In this document: piece after piece, positions 23,719 through 35,305 of the stretch
How the letters are laid out: every line of letters starts with the position of its first letter
How positions within the stretch are numbered: the first letter of the stretch is position 1
Origin: Blastomyces gilchristii SLH14081
Taxonomy: Eukaryota; Ascomycota; Eurotiomycetes; Onygenales; Ajellomycetaceae
Length of the DNA stretch: 64,000 nucleotides
Assembly: GCF_000003855.2 (NCBI RefSeq)
Contig: NW_003101675.1
Location: 2,011,253 to 2,075,252, forward strand
Direction: 5' to 3'
Notes under the pieces: generated by a model
What the model was told of the DNA's origin: nothing
The model's database searches: none
The model's input: only the letters and a program-made list of their open reading frames with translations
Position numbers and translations under genes: made by a program

Positions 23719-24960
23719 ATTTTATATTTTTTTTATAATTAAAATTATATAAATTATAATCTATATTTAGAAAAGTAATAATATTTAATAATACTCTCTA
23801 TTAAATTTTCAATAAATGAGTACTATGTTATAATATTATGTAAGTGAGAAATGATTTTATAATCTCATTTAATATTATTCTCAATAATGAGATCAGAATA
23901 AAAATGTAACTAAGAATTTAAATATATTCTTTATCTAAGACTAGATTTTTATTTAAAAAGTGAATCTGAAATCTTTAATATTTGAAATAATATGATTTGA
24001 AATTAATATAAAAAACACAAATCATAATCAGAAGTAATACATTTAAATAATATAATAACTATAAAGTTTGATTCTGATCTCAGACACAGTTATATAATCA
24101 GTTTAAATATGACTAGATTAACTGCTGAGATTATAAATTTCATATTTAATCTCATTTAATCTGATTTCATACATTGATTGATATGAATCTCACTGAGACT
24201 AGTCATTAAAAAAACATGCAAAGTAACTATATATGAGATCTTAAAATGAAATCATGACTTGAAAAAAATAAGAAAGTGATTTCATTTGATCTCATTTAGT
24301 CTTATTCTTAGCATAAAGTTACTATTTTTAGATATTTTAAGGTTTTTTTTAGACTATTTTTAATTTTTTAAAAAGTAACACTTTTTGATAATACTCAAAT
24401 GAGATTTAAAGTCATTTAAAGCAATAAAAATAATTAAAATTAAGAAGTGAAAATTATAATCTCATTTAAAAAATGTGATAAGAGTAGACAGTAAGTCTCA
24501 CTGAAACAGTATAAAACTACTATCTAATATTAAAACTGTGTAATGAAATCAGTTAAATTAATAATAAAACTATTAAAAAATCTAGTTCTGATCTCAGACA
24601 TGATTACATAGTTAGTCTAAATATAATAACTATAAAGTTTGATTCTGATCTCAGATATAATTATATAATCAGTCTAGTTATAAGAGAGTAATTTTTTTTC
24701 ATTTAGTAGCTTAATTCATTATTTAATTATATTCTTCTAACTCTTATTTAATCTCTTATTAACTAATATCTTCATAGTATTCAGATTTCTTTTATTAATA
24801 CATACTTAGAGATATTAATAGAGAATATTAAATTCTTATAAAAAAGATAATATTTTAAATTTTGAATTTTTTTTATAGACAGTGATAACTTACTGAATAC
24901 ACTCTTTAATATTTTCATCTTTATTCATCATTGTGATGGTTATTAATTAATTAACAAGAT
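23719..24960. other. AT-rich tail of the repeat block
   Basis: Apart from MITE copy 4 and its flanking terminal fragments, no gene or named repeat could be identified. G+C is very low and long T and A runs are common. Ordinary-GC sequence begins within about 50 bp around 24,970-25,010. Confidence 0.7.
24114..24619 (-). mobile_element. 506-bp hAT-like MITE, copy 4 (heavily mutated)
   Basis: Inverted copy from TAGATTAACTGCTGAG to GTTAGTCTA, aligning along its length with copy 2 but with most GG/CC/CG lost. The flanking octamers AATATGAC and AATATAAT differ only by transitions. A 57-bp sequence resembling the element's own terminus stands on each side (24,049-24,105 and 24,620-24,676), giving a fragment-full-fragment array. 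Confidence 0.8.
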
Positions 24961-26120
24961 TTTTATCATTTCAGTGTTTTTAGTAAGCAGCGGCACGATT
25001 AAATACTATTGCCGAGGTATCTTTTTGTATTTTTCTGCCAGAGATGGGCCAGATTGGGCAGGGCGGTACGTGGATGGGACTTGGCGTTGATGTCTTGGAA
25101 CATCAAACACAGACAGGGTTTTCGCGGAGGTTGCTCTCCAGATATCTCCACAATCACAGGTCGGGGATCTTCCAAAATCAAGAAGATTGGCGCATAGGGC
25201 TAGGTCTCTTCACCTTACAATTTGTATGGCAATTTGACCCGGGGTTGTGGTGTGGTAGGGGTGGACGCGGGAATATCCCACGCGGGGGCTTCAAACCACG
25301 TTTGGTTGAATAACTCCACCACCAGACGGGGTATGCGGTCGGCGTTGGGGTCAAAATGCTTGTATGATCGAGTGCTCTTCGATAGATCTATCGGCGGGTT
25401 CTTATTCGAAAAATTGAGCGAGTTCGTGGTGGGGCGGTTTTTGCTCGATCTGGACAGCAGCAGATCTGCTGAGCTCAGAAACTGAGTGAGTTCTAGTTCA
25501 AGATAGAGTATTTATAACAATTATGTTAGCACCTTGGGTGGGAAACCAAGGTGTGCAGGTTTGAAACCCGCAGGGAATACATTAAATTCAGAACTCAAGC
25601 TCCTCAGGTTCCTAATAAATAAAGAGGTGTACAAATCACTACAATTAATCACTCTATGTTCCTGGGCTGGGAAGTTATTATTGCATTATCTAGTTGCCAC
25701 TCATTCGTATTTTCTATGTTCTTGTTATCTTGGTGTGGTCTCAACACCTGTATTTCCTCCTGTATAGCCAACTCTTGGCCTGTATTTAACATCACACAAG
25801 AACTCATAATAAGCTCTGCTTGCATATGAGTATAATGGAATAATAATAATAATAATAATAAATCTGTCAAGATTTGTGACAACTGTCTAGCTGTTTATTT
25901 GAGCGCAATCTTTTTCCCGAAAATAAAGCTGCTTACATAATCGTATTCTAGGGCACACCAAAATAGGCGAGGCTCAAATTTTGGTATTTTCGGCAATTCC
26001 AACACCAAGAGATCACCAACTTTCAACCTCACACCGAAGAACCTCCTGTTTTCTACACCCACCTCTTTGAGGATAATCCGACATTGGAAACGATCCCCAT
26101 CGATATTCCTATAATTGAAA
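24961..26120. other. Intergenic transition, no recognised gene
   Basis: Ordinary-GC sequence with overlapping short open frames on both strands and no conserved domain. A tRNA-like fragment lies near 25,533-25,582 and a short AAT repeat near 25,843-25,861. A 107-codon reverse frame (26,218-25,895) overlaps the eS12 leader and start and is not supported by any similarity I recognise. Confidence 0.5.
25533..25582 (+). other. tRNA-like fragment (B-box-like), possible SINE or tRNA relic
   Basis: The sequence TTAGCACCTTGG is followed by GTGGGAAA and CCAAGGT, a 7-bp hairpin resembling an anticodon arm. Next comes GCAGGTTTGAAACCCGC, resembling a T arm with a B-box-like GGTTTGAAACC. No acceptor stem or D arm can be paired, so it is not a functional tRNA as read. 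A tRNA-derived retroelement head or chance are both possible. Confidence 0.25.
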
Positions 26121-26881
26121 ATGGTACGTGCAACTACCTTCCACTCTGATCTACAATTGACGACATCCCATTCCTCACTTTGGCTCCATGCACAAAATCG
26201 CGCCCGGAGCGCAAGCAAACCATAAAGTGCATATCAATTGAGCCCTACACCTCCCACACTTGAGCCCAACAACAGAGCCAAAGGAAAATATAACTCATTG
26301 ACATATTACAAAAAAAAAACAGTCGGACGGAGAAGAGACCGCTTCCAACCCGCCCGTCGGCGCTGCCGATGAGGTCGAGGTTTCCGCCGATGCTACCGCT
26401 GGCAGCTCCATGTCCGTCCTGGACGCTCTCAAGGGTGTTCTCAAGATCGCTCTGATCCACGACGGTCTTGCCCGTGGCTTGCGCGAAGCCTCCAAGGCGC
26501 TCGACCGCCGCCAGGCGCACATGTGCGTGCTCAACGAGGGCTGCGAGGAAGACGCTTACAAGAAGCTCGTCATTGCACTCTGCCAGGAGCATAAGATTCC
26601 GCTCATCAAGGTTCCTGATGGAAAGATGTTGGGCGAGTGGGTTGGACTTTGTATGTTTTTTTTTTTCTTCCCCCTTGTTCCTGATTGTTGGTTTTGGGAG
26701 AATTCTGTTTGGTGAGCTTGGGGAGCGCTAATTTAAATGTTTTTCACTTTAAACAGGCGTTCTTGACCGCGAAGGCAATCCTCGCAAGGTCGTTAACTGT
26801 TCTTGCGTTGTCCTCCGCGACTGGGGTGAAGAGTCCCAGGAGCGCTCCGTCCTCCTCAACTACTTCCAGACCGAACAATAG
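26121..26881 (+). CDS. rps12: 40S ribosomal protein eS12 (RPS12)
   Basis: Component of the small ribosomal subunit. Three exons: 26,121-26,123 (only the ATG), 26,323-26,650 and 26,757-26,881, giving 151 residues, the usual fungal length. The body [20 protein letters not shown], then [20 protein letters not shown] and a C-terminus NYFQTEQ, is unmistakable eS12. The intron ending at 26,322 (CAG) leaves SDGEE as the second to sixth residues. The nearest in-phase upstream ATG followed by a donor is AAAATG|GTACGTGC at 26,121, so the first exon is a start codon alone; this is inferred from consensus. The second intron (GTATGT...CAG) is 106 bp. The rest of the sequence is very strongly conserved. 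Confidence 0.93.
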
Positions 26882-28078
26882 ACCACTCAACCACACACCC
26901 GAGGTAAATAACTGGGTGGATAGGAGGTTAATGGAATAGAAAAACAAATTTAAGAAGCCATGTATATGTGCGAGTTATGGACGTGCTTGGTGGTGGACAA
27001 ATATCTATGATTAATGAAAGGACGAAACTTCTGGCTTGATTTAAGAGCTAGGACCATGCTCAACTTGTAATTGAGGCGAAATTAGACAGGACTTTTGGGG
27101 ACATAGGTGCTCTCCATTTTAGAGTACCGATCAATATTAACTCGCATGACACATTACTTGGTCTATCTAAATATTCGCCCCTGGTTCATTCTAGTCCACT
27201 TGGATTAAGATGGTAACAACTTACTATCTTAGTATTGAGTAAGAAGATGGCACCATTTGAAAGAAATATTGGACCACTTTCATTCATGCGTTCAGTTATT
27301 TCAAAGGCAAAATTGGGCCAATGTGATCGATATCCTGGCTTAAAAGATATCGATCTCGCATACCAAATGCCATTTATGAACAGGTGCACGAATACACATA
27401 ACATAATAGAGATAATGATGAATGCCGCTCTCAGCAAATGAAATGCAGTGGGGTGTAGCGGCGTCTATGGCGTCAATGGCTAGAAAAAGGAGGGAAATCT
27501 CCCTCTCCCCCAGTTCTTCACATTAGATAGAAACAAAGCGGAAAAGAACAAACAGGACATAACAGGAGACGTAGCTGTATAGTGACTGCATAAGTTTGAG
27601 TGGCGCTGGACGCATAATGGTATAAATTTCAAAAGATAGACACAGATGGGAAAAGAAACAGTCAAAATAAAGGAAGGGTATAAGTTGACTTTCCCCAATC
27701 CCCTGTGATATCCAGCATTCATCGACGCCAATGAGATAATGATGAGGGAATAAAAAAATAAAAATAAAAATAAGGGGACCTGTCGGGGTATGATATTGGT
27801 AGCGACATCCGTGCACGTACACTCCGCATGAGATTGGACGGGATACCGTGAAGCAGATAAAACCTAATGCAAACCCGAAACTAGGAGATATATATTACAT
27901 TATATACCCAATCATCAAAGCGCAAGGCTAACGTTCACTGGAGGTCGGATTTGCGTAATGCTTGGTGCCAGAGGACAAAATTATAGAAGGAGACTGGTGT
28001 GTGTATTTATCCAACCGGTTAATCGAAGTACATTGATCAGTGGATGAATCAATTAAACAGTCAATCAATGACAGTAGC
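26882..28078. other. Convergent 3' intergenic region, nothing recognised
   Basis: Lies between the 3' ends of the eS12 gene (+) and the Gid4 gene (-). Short overlapping frames only; no domain, tRNA or repeat recognised. Confidence 0.6.
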
Positions 28079-29854
28079 TCAGCGGAAATCATAGGCAGGA
28101 AAAACCATCTTCTCTCTCATTTGTGGAGTTAGAGAGAGGTGCTGATATGGTGAACTGCCAGGGTCATAGTACATGCCCTCGATATGACCGTCCTCGCGAC
28201 GAATGGAGATATAATAGAAGCCGGATATTGTGAGTCCTTGACGGGAATGTGACGGGGTAATAAAGCATCGTTCTAGCGGTGTAGGTGGGCTAAGCATATC
28301 ATTATAATACCAAGGATGACGTTGTCGGGAATAAGACCAACCTTTCCAGCGCATTAAGATCCACCCCTTCGCAAGCCGCTCTGTCACCCATTTCTTGCTC
28401 ACAAGGTTTCTCGCAGTTTCGGTGTAAGACAGGGCTTTGAACGGCTCGAGCTCGCGCCAGTACAAACCATCAATCTCCGCGCTTGCTTTGAAATTCTTCG
28501 TCTCCAGCGAGTGCGTGTTGAAGTCGATGATTTCACCCTCGAGGAAAGTGGATATATGCGCCCCTTGGCTATTGGAGGTTTTATCAGGAATGTTATAGGC
28601 TTCCATCGTTCCAGAAAGAGTCATCGTGTTATAATCAACGCTATGTATCGTAACCTTGACAGGCCAGTGTTCATGCCTACTGCTGCTGTTCATTTCCATT
28701 GGGCCGCTGTTTCCAATCTCGTGCGGAGTATCCGCTCCATAGCTGCGGCGGCCAGCGCTTGTGTATACGCTGCGACCGAGTTCGGTTCCGTTGATAATGA
28801 CGGGATCATCGATTTGGTGTGATCTCGGTCTCAGATTAAACATCGCCGAACTAGAATAATGATTCGTAGCATGTTGTGAACCCACAAATACTGTCCCTGG
28901 CTTTAACCACGAAGAATCTGCAGGGCTACCTATTGACGAGGTGTCAAGGATAAAGTCGTCCTCGTTGCGGCGCAAATATTCATATTGTACAAAATCTCTC
29001 GCAGTGGCGGCCTGTACGCTCTCATCGTACGATTCAGCGAATCGCACCCTATCTAGATACTTTATTGTTTCTTCAAGGCGATCGCCCGTCGACCGTTCTT
29101 CGCCGTACATATCTCGAAGTTCCGAGGCGCTAATAGTCCTAGCCATATCCCCACGGTTGGCGGCCGAAGAACGGGGTGCCGGGGAAGTAGTTGAGCTCGT
29201 AGTTATAGTGGAAGTCGCAGAGGAAGGTTGCCAGTCTCTTTCCTCCGATTCGCGCCCGTCTCGTTCCCTATCGAGGATGTAGGTCTGTAGGGTACGAGTT
29301 CGGGAGGAAAACCTCGGGTGGCGACGAACAGATTGGAGTAACGTAGCAGTAGCCAGATCACTCCGACCATACCGTGACGGCTGAATTGATTCTCCACTAT
29401 GGTCTCCAGCCCATAGACGGGGTGATGTTGCTGATCCTTCCCGCCTGTCATCCCGAGATCCCAGCGCCGTATGTCTCGCTCTTAGCAACCTACCATCCCA
29501 CAATTCCTGGATAAGATTCGGAGGATCCACGCTAGTATCTTCGTCCTCTTCATAATCTGATCCTGGCGCCCATGTGTAAACAGAATTTGGTGGACGGGAG
29601 CGAGTTTCGTAGTTGGGGGCTCCATTTAGAGCTTCCCGACGACGGACGATAGGGATGCGACGGCTTACCCCGACAGCCACAGAGGGCCTTCTGTGATCGT
29701 TAGAATCCATACTACTATTCAACTCATCCTCCAAAGGCTGCAACTGTCTCCTTCGATGTCGCACACGACCAGGCGATGAATCTAGAGAGGGGCGTCTGCG
29801 CGAACGCAAAAAGCTTATGTTATCGGCATTCACTTCGTCTTCGGGTAGACTCAT
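28079..29854 (-). CDS. gid4: Gid4/Vid24-family degron receptor of the GID/CTLH E3 ubiquitin ligase
   Basis: Single-exon, 591 residues. The C-terminal half (about 316-585) is a Vid24 domain: LKPGTVFVGSQ, then WPVKVTIHSVDYNTMTLSG, STFLEGEIIDF and LAKGWILMRWK, ending in GFYYISIRREDGHIEGMYYD. In yeast this domain forms the beta-barrel that binds N-terminal proline degrons and brings gluconeogenic enzymes (Fbp1, Mdh2, Icl1) to the GID ligase when glucose returns. The N-terminal ~310 residues are basic, Ser/Arg-rich and probably disordered, much longer than in yeast Gid4 but common in filamentous fungi. The start is the first ATG of the frame. Role is by family; substrates here are unknown. Confidence 0.9.
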   Translation of the reverse strand: MSLPEDEVNADNISFLRSRRRPSLDSSPGRVRHRRRQLQPLEDELNSSMDSNDHRRPSVAVGVSRRIPIVRRREALNGAPNYETRSRPPNSVYTWAPGSDYEEDEDTSVDPPNLIQELWDGRLLRARHTALGSRDDRREGSATSPRLWAGDHSGESIQPSRYGRSDLATATLLQSVRRHPRFSSRTRTLQTYILDRERDGRESEERDWQPSSATSTITTSSTTSPAPRSSAANRGDMARTISASELRDMYGEERSTGDRLEETIKYLDRVRFAESYDESVQAATARDFVQYEYLRRNEDDFILDTSSIGSPADSSWLKPGTVFVGSQHATNHYSSSAMFNLRPRSHQIDDPVIINGTELGRSVYTSAGRRSYGADTPHEIGNSGPMEMNSSSRHEHWPVKVTIHSVDYNTMTLSGTMEAYNIPDKTSNSQGAHISTFLEGEIIDFNTHSLETKNFKASAEIDGLYWRELEPFKALSYTETARNLVSKKWVTERLAKGWILMRWKGWSYSRQRHPWYYNDMLSPPTPLERCFITPSHSRQGLTISGFYYISIRREDGHIEGMYYDPGSSPYQHLSLTPQMREKMVFPAYDFR

Positions 29855-32800
29855 GGGGATGGCTGCGAGATCGGGGACAGTTCTAGAGATGGTCTGGAGC
29901 TGCTATTGGAGATAACGTAAGGAAGGAAATAAAGATAGAGAACTAAGAGAGTTCAAAGGTTACTGGTCCTTTGGTGATGGCCAGAGATGTCAGTTAGTTA
30001 ACCTTTGCATGGATGGAAATGCGGATACGGCAGCAGACAAGGCGGGCTGTCAGGTAATGAACTGCGAACATGGGGCCTTTCGGCTATATTTTAGTCCTTG
30101 GCAGCCTTGTTTCGACATGCAAGGAAGTCAGATTATCGCATCACAACGAGTTGATAAGTCTAAAGCCAGGATGAAGATAGATGGATGTCGACGGAAAGGG
30201 GAGATGTCACTCGGCGGCGGATAAAAGACGAGGTGCTTATCGTTGGCGAGATTTCTCTAGTTCGTTCTTGCATCACTCAATCAAGACCGCGGCACGGGTT
30301 GACCAGCAACGACTAGACCTTATCACCCCCCATTTATTCTCCGCCACGAATACGAGTACAGGGTAGACTCATAGGAGCGATACGTCTAGCTAACTCCGAC
30401 AGAAATCATAATGACTTACGGACGGATGTTGCCTGCCGCACTGGTCTCGGTGGAAGCCGTGGATGTGATCGCAGCGAGGAGGACGGTGACTTGTTCATCT
30501 CAGACCTATAGAAATCCGCTCAGATGAACTGACCAGGGTATACACAAAGAGCCGTTATATCGCCGCCGTCGTCGTCGTCGTTGTCATCTTCTGGCCTTTC
30601 TGTCTTTGACATTCTGACTGAAACGTCCAGTCAAATCCCTTGCAGCCTGCCCTCGTTTCACACTGTCATTCATGTTCAATCGATCCGACGAATAGCTCAA
30701 ATTAGACAACGTTGGTGGTGGTGCTCTTTGTTCGAATATAGACAGGCCTTCAGAGCGCCATTCGAGTTGACTCGGCTTGGAAACGTGTTGGGGAGTCAAC
30801 AACACCAACGTCCGCGTCACAGCGATATCCGTCTTTCTGATAGCTAGATCTTAAAAATTCCAACCTAAGGTATATAACTAACTAACCAGCTCGGTTACAG
30901 AACCTTGGGAGCAAGCTCCGTGGGGCATCTTTCGCACAGAACTGACTGTGGCGACTCCCACAGAAATTAACTCTCGCAGCAACGGAACAGTCCCAGAATT
31001 TCCACAAGAGCTTACGAGAACGTGTGCAAATATTCAATTTCGCGGGCCATCCGGCAGGCATTCTACAGCATCTTGCAGGAGGTTCAGAATTTAGCTTATG
31101 CTCCAAGGTTGCGTAGCTCCCGATGGTCAATACCTGCCATTCAGTATTGCACCTCTCTGAGGCTATATTCCGCTTGGAATTGTCCAAGTAGACCTCAGCG
31201 ATGATGTGCCACGCTCATGTGGAATTGTCTCAGAAGCTGGGAGCTAGAGGTGTCTTTCGTTATCCCAAAACCACAGGTGCGCAATGAATTACAGTCCCAA
31301 GACGATAAGACTATGGCCATATCTTGAAGACAAAAACAAAGTGAAGCCGCGTTCACAGTTCTTGGTTGTATGAAGAACCATACTCCGTATGGATTATCAT
31401 CTTAAATCAGCCATTATTCCAATTTTCGGGTTTATCCTTCCTTCACTATATGTAGGTACAGTTTAAGAGCATGGATTAAACTGTTTCTGAGCAAGCTGGC
31501 CAAGTTGAATAAGAAATCAGAAGGCGAGCGTAGAACGTGCACGGCACGGCACCGTTGAATATTCAAGATACCCGTTTCACGATCGCCGCTGTGTCCGTTT
31601 TAACGTGGCCGGCCTTATGGTCGCTCTCCACGATTCGGTGCGTAACTGATCATCTGGGGCCCATGGTCTATTATCGACCATGCTGAATCCGCCCATATCA
31701 TGCGTCAAATCTCCCCCATTGACTTTTTCCGGGCATTCATTGATCATCCTTTTAAACAGATAAAAAGCACATATCGCGATCCACCTTCTCTGGCGCTGAT
31801 GGGGGTAGGCTTTACCCTTTGAATAACGAGAGTTGAATTTCGACCGGTTTTGCCTTCAGCAGTTTGGACTACCGCATTCTTCAAGCGGGCTTTCCCGGGG
31901 GCATGCGCAGGTTGCCCATATTTTTCATTGCAGAACTCCTCGGCGATCTGGATTATATTGGTTTTGGTTTTGTGCCGTCAAAGGATCACTCACCCTTGTT
32001 GCACCAGAGGGGACTTTCGTGATATTTGCGACTTTTTACGATCCAAAAGTTTAGTATATTGTGCTTATACATATATACGGGCCCGGAGGGGGTGTTGGGT
32101 ACTCACTTCCAGGCGGCCCGCCTAGCTGCTGCTACAGTTACATGTACATGTACATACAAGAAAGATAGCTGTTATCTGTCTGGAAAGACACCCGGCACTC
32201 AGAACTTGGCTGTACACTCAAAGGTGCTGGATACAAATAATTTGCCGCACATACCTTCATTTTCTTGCTTTTACCTGACAGTGCAAATTGTTGTTCCCTT
32301 TATTTAATTCCAAATGAATTGACAGGGTGCATAAATAGCACGAATTTCCCCAATGGAAACCGCGAAAGGCAGGTTGAGGTAGACGACAAACATATATATA
32401 TATATATATATAAATATATAAAGTCTTCATGGCGTTTGAATTTAACGCAGAATCTCCCCCTCTTTCTTTTTTTCTCGGAAGTAGGACGAGGAGGCGGGTA
32501 CCCATTGTTTATATGTATGCAATCCCAATATAATAACTCCTGCATTCTATTATTTTCTTTGTAAGCTCTTCTCTCTCCACTGTCCTGCTCCTGTGAGGTG
32601 CCCTTTAATGTGCTGCATAGTAAGTCCATGCACAGTACGTAGGCATATCAAACGGACAAGGTGGCCATTCCTTGTCCTGTTGGCTTGTTTGGCTGGCTAA
32701 TATTCAACTTCGGAGATCATGAAATCGGCTAGCTGTTGGTTGGGCTTCTGTTGGAAGTGGTAGGACTCTTCTGCGATGTTTCCTTTATTAGTTTCGTTGA

Positions 32801-33376
32801 GGACTGACTGGTTACCGTACGCATCTAAAGTACTCAAAGGGCTGACGGAAATTGCTGAAGCTCCCTATTGCGCCTGAATCGAAATATCTACGAAAATAAC
32901 GATGATATCAATTCAATTCGATCTAGTAGGATTACCCGGACACATCCAAGTCTGAAATTTGTTTTTTCCCAAACGAAACTCTTCGAATTGACATTAGTAT
33001 TTTGTTTTGCTGTGCTACTTGCCGCAGACAGGCCTACTAGAACGGGACATACCCGTCCATGTATAAAACTGTTGTATGCTTCCAGCGTCTAACAAGCATC
33101 CAAGTGGTTTGATACATTGACGGTTTGCTCAGAATCCTGCATTTGAGGGGCTTTGGTGATGAAACAAGTTGTTTACCCCCGCCGACGATGACCAGTGAAC
33201 TAGACAGCAATCGCTGCTTTCTCTAGAATTCTATGCCCAAGCCCGAAACAGAAACAAATTATTTACATCAGGATCTCCCTTCCCAGCTCTCGAAATGGAA
33301 TGGGAAGAGTTGAAGGAGCTGCAAACGCCGAAGAAGGGCAAAGAATATTATATGTTGGGCATACAGACGGCATCAA
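29855..33376. other. 3.5-kb intergenic region
   Basis: Upstream of the Gid4 gene and downstream of the dehydratase gene. No conserved protein found on either strand. It contains a CGT-rich run near 30,560-30,585, a TA microsatellite near 32,392-32,420, one TACTCCGTA motif at 31,381-31,389 and a TGTACATGTACATAC palindromic stretch near 32,140-32,155. Part is probably the Gid4 promoter and leader. Confidence 0.55.
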
Positions 33377-34598
33377 TTACCACTCCCTAATACCTCCATC
33401 AACTCCATAAAACCCCTTCGGAGGCCATGACTCCGCAGTCATCGCAACGCGCCGTACTTCCTCCTCATCAATATCGATTCCCAACCCGGGTTTTGTCAGT
33501 GCATCCACATATCCGTCCTTGACATCAAAAACTGAAGGATCCGTCACATAGTTGGTAATGTCGTACGAGCCCGCCTCCGTGTTATAGTGGATGCCCAGGC
33601 TCATCTCCTGGATGACAAAATTTGGAATCGTGAGGTCGACTTGCATGCTGGCGGCCAGCGAAATGGGGCCTAGCGGGCAGTGCGGGGCGATCGCCACATC
33701 GTACGTTTCTGCCATCGCGGCGATGCGCCGGATTTCGGAAATACCTCCGCAATGGCTGATATCTGGCTGCAAGACATCAACACTTGCATCTTCCAAGAAC
33801 CGCTTGACGTCCCATCGGTTGTAGAGCCGTTCACCCAATGCAATCGGTGTCGAGACGTGGCCGGAGAATTGTTTTATGCCCTCCGGATGCTCCGAAAGTA
33901 GGGGTTCCTCGATGAATAAGGGGTGGTAGGGCTCCGCTAGTTTAGCAAGTTGTTTGGCCATGGGTTTGTGGAGACGGCCGTGGAAGTCAAGAGCGGCGTC
34001 GAGCCCTAGAGCCTTCACGGCTTTGAGGCGTTCGACGCTGGACTCCAGAACTCGTGGGGAATCAAGCCAGTTCACATCTTCTGTTGCATTCATTTTTATG
34101 GCTCTGAACCCTTGAGCTAGCCGCGCTTTGCCAGCTGCTTCAACATCTGCTGGACGATCGCCTCCAATCCAAGCATAGACAGAGATCTTGTTACGGAGCT
34201 TGCCTCCCAAGAGCTGATAGATGGGTACACCTAGCTGGCGGCCCTTGAGATCCCAAAGAGCAATATCGATACCGGATATAGCTGACATGAAAACAGCACC
34301 ACCCCTATAGAAGCCGAGGCGCCAGGCCGTTTGCCAGATTTGTTCGATATCACTATGCCGGTTGGGTCAGTCATTGGATGTTTATAAATTTTGGCATTTG
34401 GGTGGATGGTCTTTTGACATACTCCGCTTCATAGCCCTGAAAGCGTTTACACAGCGCATTCAATGCGCCTTCGACAGCTTCCGAATGTCCCTCCAGGGTG
34501 CTTTCACCCCATCCATGATTTCCATCTTCATCAGCTACTTTCACGAACAGCCAGCGAGGGAGTACGCGGAAATATTCAATGCTCTTAATTTTACCCAT
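33377..34598 (-). CDS. D-galactonate dehydratase-type enzyme (enolase superfamily, mandelate racemase group)
   Basis: Two exons, 34,598-34,423 and 34,352-33,377, with a 70-bp intron (GTATGT...TAG), giving 383 residues. The N-terminal cap domain (MGKIKSIEYFRV) is followed by a TIM barrel. Metal ligands are D181 (in DFHGRLH), E207 (FIEEP) and E233 (LGERLY). H183 and H283 (APHCPLGP) fit the acid/base pair. Spacing is the same, offset by two, as the D183/E209/E235/H185/H285 set I recall for E. coli DgoD. The expected reaction is dehydration of D-galactonate or a similar aldonate to the 2-keto-3-deoxy acid. The start MGKIK was preferred over an in-frame extension because family members begin there. 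Substrate within the family is inferred, not proven. Confidence 0.86.
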
Positions 34599-35305
34599 GT
34601 TTTCCTCCTTGTACTTCTTTCGCGAGGGACCTTGTGGAGGGGTATTGGAGATCAATGAGGGGAAGTTCTCGTAACGGAAACCACACCAACTTATCGTTCG
34701 GAGAGGAGTCTATGGAGGGGTAACCTGATAACCGATAAAAGGGGAGAAAGGTAGCAGCTTCTATTTATATTGTTGAGAGGCGGGAACAAGACGTGGAAAC
34801 GAGATACATGGCCGCAAAGCTTCCCTCTGAGGATTGAGTGTCTCCGATTCAACTGACAGGGATGGGGGTACTCAGAGCATATAATAGCTGAGAAACGGGG
34901 CTTAATGAGTTCAAGGGTATGAGAGATGTTGTGTATTGGCCGCTTGATTCCACAAGGTGATCGGAATCGTAACAGTTAATCGTGTAACTCCAACCCCTTG
35001 TCTCGCTTCCAATCGCTCGTCCTGTCGGTTGCAAGAAGTCTGCCAGAACGTGGACGTAGAAGAAAGATTCTACCACAAAAATCAACTGTTTTTTTAACAC
35101 CCTGCCTCTGGTCAAAAGGAACGTTCTATTGTCTATTTTTCATCTATCTATATGTCCTTTTTGTGAATATATAAATATATAAATAAGTTTATACATGGAA
35201 GATATAAATCAACGATCACCACAGAGATGCAGAAGATGTCCAACGCTACAAAACCCATTCCAAACCTACAAATATACCCAAAAGAATCGCACCAATTAGT
35301 CCGCT
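34599..35305. other. Intergenic region between dehydratase start and nucleoside hydrolase end
   Basis: About 0.7 kb, presumably the promoter and leader of the dehydratase gene plus the 3' region of the hydrolase gene. No conserved element recognised. Confidence 0.5.

Noticed and set aside
25895..26218. 107-codon minus-strand frame overlapping the eS12 leader
   Set aside because: Overlaps the start and first intron of a highly conserved gene on the other strand and resembles no family I know.
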